Translations under genes and position numbers: made by a program
NCBI RefSeq assembly: GCF_004342025.1
Contig: NZ_SLWN01000001.1
Coordinates: 124,001-188,000 of the forward strand
Direction of reading: 5' to 3'
DNA: 64,000 bases
From: Kribbella steppae
GTDB taxonomy: Bacteria > Actinomycetota > Actinomycetes > Propionibacteriales > Kribbellaceae
The notes under the pieces: model-generated
What the model was told of the DNA's origin: nothing
Database searches by the model: none
The model's input: only the letters and a program-made list of their open reading frames with translations
In this document: positions 60,440-64,000 of the stretch, piece by piece
Layout of the letters: the number at the start of each line of letters is the position of its first letter
How positions within the stretch are numbered: position 1 is the first letter of the stretch

Positions 60440-62016
60440 ACGTCTGGATCAGCCGGGTCGAGCCGGTCGTGGCCGCGCCAGGACCGTTGCACGGTCTCAC
60501 GATGGCGCTCAAGGACAACATCGATCTCGCCGGGGTGCCGACCACGGCCGGCGATCCGCGGAACTCCCGTCCGGCGTCGCGGAACGCCTTCGTGGTCGAC
60601 CAGTTGATCGCGGCCGGCGCCGTACCACTGGGGAAGACCAACCTGGATCAGTACGCGACCGGGCTGGTCGGCACTCGGTCGCCGTACGGCGCTTGTCACT
60701 CGGTGTTCTCCGCGGACCACGTGTCGGGTGGATCGAGTTCGGGCAGTGCGGTCGCGGTGGCGAGCGGGCAGGTCGACTTCGCGCTCGGGACGGACACCGC
60801 CGGGAGTGGCCGGGTGCCGGCTGCCTTCAATCGGATTGTCGGCATCAAGCCAAGTCGTGGGCTCGTCTCCGCGCGGGGTGTCGTACCGGCCTGCCGATCG
60901 CTCGACTGCGTGACGGTGATGGCCCGGTCGGTCAGGACGGCGCGTGCGGTCTTCAACGTGATGGCGGCCTTCGACCCGGACGACGCTTGGTCGCGGCGAG
61001 CTTCTGACCTGCCCCGGAGTCGGGCTGGTCGTACGCCGGGGGGTGCCGCGGTGATCGGCGTACCGGATCTGGATCTGGACCTCGATCCGCTGCACGAGCA
61101 GGCCTGGCAGCAGACGCTCGACCAGGCTGATCGGCTGGGCGACGTGGTGAAGGTTGATGTGCGGCCGCTGCTCGAGGCAGCAGAGTTGCTCTACTCCGGG
61201 CCGTGGCTGGCCGAGCGGTGGCTCGCCTTCGGGGACAAGCTGGACGACGATCCTGCAGTCGACCCGACGGTGCGGTCGATTGTCCACAATGGTGCGACGC
61301 TGACGGCGGCAGACGCCTTCGCGGGCTTCGATCGACTCGCGACACTCACTCGCGCGAGCGAGCATCTGTGGACCGAGCTCGACGCACTGCTGCTGCCGGT
61401 GACCTCGGGCCACCCGACCCTGGCCGAAGTGGCGGCGGATCCTGTCGGCGTGAACAGCAGGCTGGGACGCTTCACGAACATGGTCAATCTGCTCGACCTG
61501 TGCGCGGTCGCGTTCCCCGGTCCGGACCGTTCCGACGGCTTGCCGTTCGGGGTCCAACTGCTCGCGCCCGCCGGTCATGACCAGGTGCTGATGGACCTCG
61601 CCGCTGTGTGGTGCGGCGAGGCGACAGAGGAGGTTCTGCTCGCAGTCGCCGGGGCTCATCTGACCGGCCAGCCACTCAACGATGAGCTGGTACGACGTGG
61701 TGCCCGGCTCGCGTTCGATGCGCGGACTGCTTCGTCGTACCGGATGTACCTCCTCGACGGACCCAGGCCAGGTCTGACTCGGACGTTGTCGGACGAAGCC
61801 GGTCCGGGGATCGACGTGGAGGTGTGGAGTCTGCCCGCGGCCGAACTCGGTGGGTTCGCGGCGACTGTCGAGCCACCACTCGCGATCGGCCCGCTGGAGC
61901 TGTCGGACGGGCGGCGGATCCTGGGGTTCGTGTGTACGGCCGACGGGGCAGATCCCGCGCGTGACATCACCTCGTTCGGTGGCTGGCGCTCGTACCTGGC
62001 CGGGAGGTCCGCCTAG
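60436..62016 (+). CDS. atzF: Allophanate hydrolase
   Basis: This 526-residue protein starts at ATG 60436 (ATGA overlap). The amidase domain has the Lys in LTMALKDNIDLAGVPTTAG and the Ser-cisSer pair in SGGSSSGSAVAV with LGTDTAGSGRVPAAFN. The last ~100 residues (SSYRMYLLDGPRPGLTRT to the end) are the C-terminal domain specific to allophanate hydrolases. It splits allophanate into ammonia and CO2 and completes the guanidine or urea route. It is slightly shorter than the ~600-residue family norm. An ATTGTCCACAAT site lies inside (61279-61290). Confidence 0.92.
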   Translation: MNVWISRVEPVVAAPGPLHGLTMALKDNIDLAGVPTTAGDPRNSRPASRNAFVVDQLIAAGAVPLGKTNLDQYATGLVGTRSPYGACHSVFSADHVSGGSSSGSAVAVASGQVDFALGTDTAGSGRVPAAFNRIVGIKPSRGLVSARGVVPACRSLDCVTVMARSVRTARAVFNVMAAFDPDDAWSRRASDLPRSRAGRTPGGAAVIGVPDLDLDLDPLHEQAWQQTLDQADRLGDVVKVDVRPLLEAAELLYSGPWLAERWLAFGDKLDDDPAVDPTVRSIVHNGATLTAADAFAGFDRLATLTRASEHLWTELDALLLPVTSGHPTLAEVAADPVGVNSRLGRFTNMVNLLDLCAVAFPGPDRSDGLPFGVQLLAPAGHDQVLMDLAAVWCGEATEEVLLAVAGAHLTGQPLNDELVRRGARLAFDARTASSYRMYLLDGPRPGLTRTLSDEAGPGIDVEVWSLPAAELGGFAATVEPPLAIGPLELSDGRRILGFVCTADGADPARDITSFGGWRSYLAGRSA

Positions 62017-62019
62017 GCT
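62014..62019 (+). promoter_or_regulatory. TAGGCT -10 box before the M20 gene
   Basis: TAGGCT overlaps the stop codon of the allophanate hydrolase and lies 8 nt before ATG 62028. It could give the M20 gene a leaderless transcript of its own. Confidence 0.35.
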
Positions 62020-62027
62020 TCGTGTCC

Positions 62028-63227
62028 ATGACCCCTGACGAACAGAGCGTCCTCGACCGGATCGACGAAGAGCTGCTGGTCCGGGTCACCTGCCAGTTGC
62101 TGCAGGCAATCGGGCAGAACCCGCCCGGCGAGGAGGCGGCGACGGTCGCGGTGCTTGCGGCAGCTGGGCGGGAGCTCGGGCTCGACGTGGTGACGTCACC
62201 GGTCGAGCCCGGGCGCGACAACGTCAGCATTACCCTTGCCGGGGGCAACGGTCCGGGTCTGTTGATCCTCGGTCATACGGACGTCGTACCGGTCGGTGAC
62301 GGATGGACGACCGACCCGTACGGCGGGGTGGTGAAGGAGGGGCGCATCTACGGACGGGGCGCGTCAGACATGAAGGGTGGACTCGCCGCCGCGCTGGTCG
62401 CGATGGCCGCTCTGCGTGGCGCCGGCTTGAGCGGACCGGTCGAACTCGCGGCAGTGGTGGACGAGGAGGAGACCGGCAAAGGCATCCGCGCGTACGTCGA
62501 CCACGCGCGCGGAGCCGCCGTCGCCGCCGGGTCGGGGCCGGGGTTCCTTGGGTGTATTACGGCTGAGCCGACTGATCTGCAGACGATCATCGCGGCGCGG
62601 GGTGACTCGTACCTTCGGGTCGCGGTCCATGGGCGGGCCTGTCATGCGGGGAATCCGGACGACGGCGCCAACGCGATTTACGGTGCGGCCGCCGTTGTCG
62701 CCGAGATCGAGCGGCTGCACGCCGAACTCGCCGCCGATCCTCATCCGTTGCTCGGGCCTGCGACCTGGAGTGTCGGTCAGATCAACGGTGGTACGGGCGG
62801 TTCGATCGTCCCGGCCGATTGTGTGATTGTCGCCGATCGACGGCTTCTGCCTGGCGAGTCGCCGGCCGCCGTACTCGATGATCTGCGGGCGCGCGTGGCT
62901 GCGCTGCGGCTCGAGGATCGCGGGTTGTCGGTCGAGCTCGAGATGCCGATGGAGATGCCTGCGTTCGAGACGGCTGCGGATGCGGAACTCGTCCGCGTGA
63001 TCGAGGCGGCCAGGATCGATGCCGGCGGCCCCGAGCTGCCGCTCGCGGGGTGGACGGCGGCCTGCGATGGAGGGTACGTCGCACGCGACCTCGACGTACC
63101 CGTTGTTGTCCTCGGTCCCGGCTCCGTCACCACCCAGGCCCACCGGGCCGACGAGTCCGTCCCCATCGCCGAACTCGTCACCGCGGCCCGCGCCTACACC
63201 CTCACCGCCCTACGCCTACTCACCTGA
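62028..63227 (+). CDS. M20-family (ArgE/DapE-like) deacylase
   Basis: This 399-residue protein starts at ATG 62028; GTG 62022 would add two residues. The dizinc ligands are in ILGHTDVVPVG, GRGASDMKGGLAAAL, VVDEEETGKG, ITAEPTD and the final SVTTQAHRADE. It removes an acyl or carbamoyl group from an amino acid-like substrate. Its position after allophanate hydrolase suggests it belongs to the same catabolic unit, possibly releasing the amino acid part of a guanidino- or ureido-compound; this is inference. Confidence 0.88.
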   Translation: MTPDEQSVLDRIDEELLVRVTCQLLQAIGQNPPGEEAATVAVLAAAGRELGLDVVTSPVEPGRDNVSITLAGGNGPGLLILGHTDVVPVGDGWTTDPYGGVVKEGRIYGRGASDMKGGLAAALVAMAALRGAGLSGPVELAAVVDEEETGKGIRAYVDHARGAAVAAGSGPGFLGCITAEPTDLQTIIAARGDSYLRVAVHGRACHAGNPDDGANAIYGAAAVVAEIERLHAELAADPHPLLGPATWSVGQINGGTGGSIVPADCVIVADRRLLPGESPAAVLDDLRARVAALRLEDRGLSVELEMPMEMPAFETAADAELVRVIEAARIDAGGPELPLAGWTAACDGGYVARDLDVPVVVLGPGSVTTQAHRADESVPIAELVTAARAYTLTALRLLT

Positions 63228-63301
63228 GCCGCCGCCGGCCACGTGCGGCATCGGTCAGCCGCGGCTCCGTCAGCCACCGCCTGGGTCAGTCGCGGCCGGG
63301 G

Positions 63302-63778
63302 TCAGGCGCGGCCGGGGAAGAAGTCGGCGCCCGTCACGTACTCCATCCGCCGGGTGAACTCGGGATCCGACAGCCGCTCCATCATCTCCTGCTCGGTCAG
63401 CTCCTCGACCCGGGTCTGGATCCAGTAGAGATTGCCGAACGGATCGCGCACCCGCCCCACCTTGTCGCCGAAGAACAGATGCGTCACCTCGGTCACCGAC
63501 GCCCCGCCGGCCGCGACCGCCTGTGCCTGCGTGGCCTCCGCGTCGTCGACGTACAGACGGAGAAAGGCAGGCGTCGCAGGCCACTCCGGCCGGGAGTCGA
63601 ACATCATCACGATCGCGTTCCCGATCCGCATCTCCGCGTGCCCGATCCGGCCGTCCGGCCCCACCATCCGGTCGATCTCCTCGGCCCCGAACGCCCGCGT
63701 CAGCCAGTGCATCAACCCGTCCGTGTCCGCCCCGATGATCCACGGCGTCACGGTCGTATATCCCTCGGGAATCGGCAT
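63302..63778 (-). CDS. VOC-family protein (glyoxalase/PhnB-like)
   Basis: The start is ATG 63778, with AAGGAG upstream (revised from a longer frame to 63814). The 158-residue product has two beta-alpha-beta-beta-beta units: TVTPWIIGADTDGLMHWLTRAFGAEE at the start and VTHLFFGDKVGRVRDPFGNLYWIQ near the end, typical of PhnB-like VOC proteins. The metal ligands and activity cannot be told. It is convergent with the M20 gene. Confidence 0.87.
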   Translation of the reverse strand: MPIPEGYTTVTPWIIGADTDGLMHWLTRAFGAEEIDRMVGPDGRIGHAEMRIGNAIVMMFDSRPEWPATPAFLRLYVDDAEATQAQAVAAGGASVTEVTHLFFGDKVGRVRDPFGNLYWIQTRVEELTEQEMMERLSDPEFTRRMEYVTGADFFPGRA

Positions 63779-63846
63779 CTCAGATCTCCTTCGCTCAGTG
63801 TCGGACGAGAGCAACGCTAGAAGGAGAACCGGACAAGTTCTGACCT

Positions 63847-64000
63847 CTACTGAACTTCGGCCGGACTGACGTGGACGGTGGCGCTGTGCAGCTTGGGCAG
63901 GGAGTGCGAGAGGCGATGCTGGGCCTCGTGGGCGATGGCGTGGGCGGCGGCCAGAGTGAGCGTCGGGTCGACGATCACGCTGGTCTCGGCGCGGATGCGG
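63847..64000 (-). CDS. Cation diffusion facilitator transporter, C-terminal end
   Basis: The minus-strand frame entering from the right edge reads IRAETSVIVDPTLTLAAAHA, then IAHEAQHRLSHSLPKLHSATVHVSPAE and a stop. This is the last strand-helix-strand of the CDF cytoplasmic domain, with the usual HxIAHExxxxL and VHVxP pattern. The rest of the gene is outside the window. Confidence 0.72.
   Translation of the reverse strand, partial: RIRAETSVIVDPTLTLAAAHAIAHEAQHRLSHSLPKLHSATVHVSPAEVQ

Larger units (their letters stand above)
49849..61289. repeat. Dispersed TTGT-NN-ACAA palindromes across the catabolic island
   Basis: Exact TTGTNNACAA sites start at 49849, 50790, 51856, 52764, 53671, 54501, 56213, 57463, 58101 and 61280. 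Two are intergenic and eight are inside eight different genes. Near-matches start at 54695, 56105, 56931 and 58729. In genes they fall in two different codon registers (LSTI/LLTI/LLTS/LSTT and IVDN/FVDN/IVHN), so protein sequence does not explain them. I saw no exact copy before 49.8 kb or after 61.3 kb. Confidence 0.72.

Noticed and set aside
55598..62016. Calling the operon a urea carboxylase (urea amidolyase) operon.
   Set aside because: The ykkC guanidine-I RNA, the two DUF1989 proteins and the permease type point to guanidine. Urea remains a possible side substrate, but the annotation as urea carboxylase is less well supported.
57969..62836. Further ATTGTC half-sites (57969, 59111, 60835, 62826) as additional operators.
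   Set aside because: They lack the matching ACAA half, so I did not count them with the ten exact palindromes.

Overview
The window is high-GC actinomycete DNA. GTG and TTG starts are common, translational-coupling overlaps (ATGA, GTGA) are frequent, and many genes look leaderless, with a TANNNT -10 box 6-8 nt before the start codon. The qcrCAB plus aa3 oxidase set, a PimB'-type mannosyltransferase, a RipA-like NlpC/P60 endopeptidase and an LdtMt2-like L,D-transpeptidase all fit Actinomycetota. A Kribbella/Nocardioides-type genome is my guess from gene content and style, not a demonstrated assignment.

Layout. 0-2 kb: the end of a GH36-like glycosidase and its coupled LacI regulator. 2.0-2.8 kb: a deletion scar joining the C-terminal halves of a LysR gene and an SDR gene. 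2.8-6.8 kb: an MFS exporter with a divergent ArsR-type (DUF5937-like) regulator, a small membrane protein and an EamA transporter. 6.9-8.3 kb: an alanyl-tRNA-synthetase-like gene truncated to the catalytic core, preceded by what reads as a complete transcription attenuator with an alanine-rich, leaderless leader peptide. 8.3-15.1 kb: cell-envelope and housekeeping genes (PimB', M48 protease, a gluzincin-like protein, NlpC/P60, a Cys-rich small protein, a NYN-domain protein). 15.3-17.8 kb: a DEDDh exonuclease/UvrC-like protein, a second deletion scar and an Lrp-type sensor domain. 17.8-22.5 kb: two paralogous membrane proteins with very long Gln-rich low-complexity cytoplasmic arms. 22.5-35.3 kb: trpD, a receiver-like protein and the respiratory bc1-aa3 genes (ctaG, ctaE, qcrCAB on one side; ctaF, ctaD, ctaC on the other), interrupted by a MarR/hydrolase pair and an L,D-transpeptidase. 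35.4-38.1 kb: a cysteine-desulfurase/TusA pair and a GNAT/sirtuin pair. 38.3-44.0 kb: one 1,896-residue secreted enzyme with two GH13 catalytic modules. 44.0-48.7 kb: an ECF41/SigJ-type sigma factor with three matching promoters, a DoxX-like protein, a lipid kinase, a serine hydrolase and an NmrA-type oxidoreductase.

48.7-63.2 kb is a catabolic island. A leftward arm (hydroxyacid dehydrogenase, amidase, DUF3830) diverges from a rightward arm (EutA/maleate-isomerase-like, DoeA-like M24 hydrolase, aminotransferase). A guanidine-I (ykkC) riboswitch then precedes a coupled operon of a urea-carboxylase-type permease, two DUF1989 proteins (UAAP1/UAAP2, carboxyguanidine deiminase family), a carboxyltransferase protein and allophanate hydrolase, followed by an M20 deacylase. 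The expected route is guanidine to carboxyguanidine to allophanate to ammonia plus CO2. The carboxylase, however, has only its carboxyltransferase half: the biotin carboxylase and biotin carrier domains are absent from the whole window. The same island carries ten TTGT-NN-ACAA palindromes (49,849-61,289), roughly one per gene and mostly inside coding sequence. I found none elsewhere in the window by reading.

The strongest candidates for new biology are the alanine attenuator before the AlaRS-like gene, the palindrome array, the split guanidine carboxylase under a guanidine riboswitch, and the three-promoter ECF41 autoregulon. The right edge holds a VOC-family protein and the C-terminus of a cation-efflux transporter.
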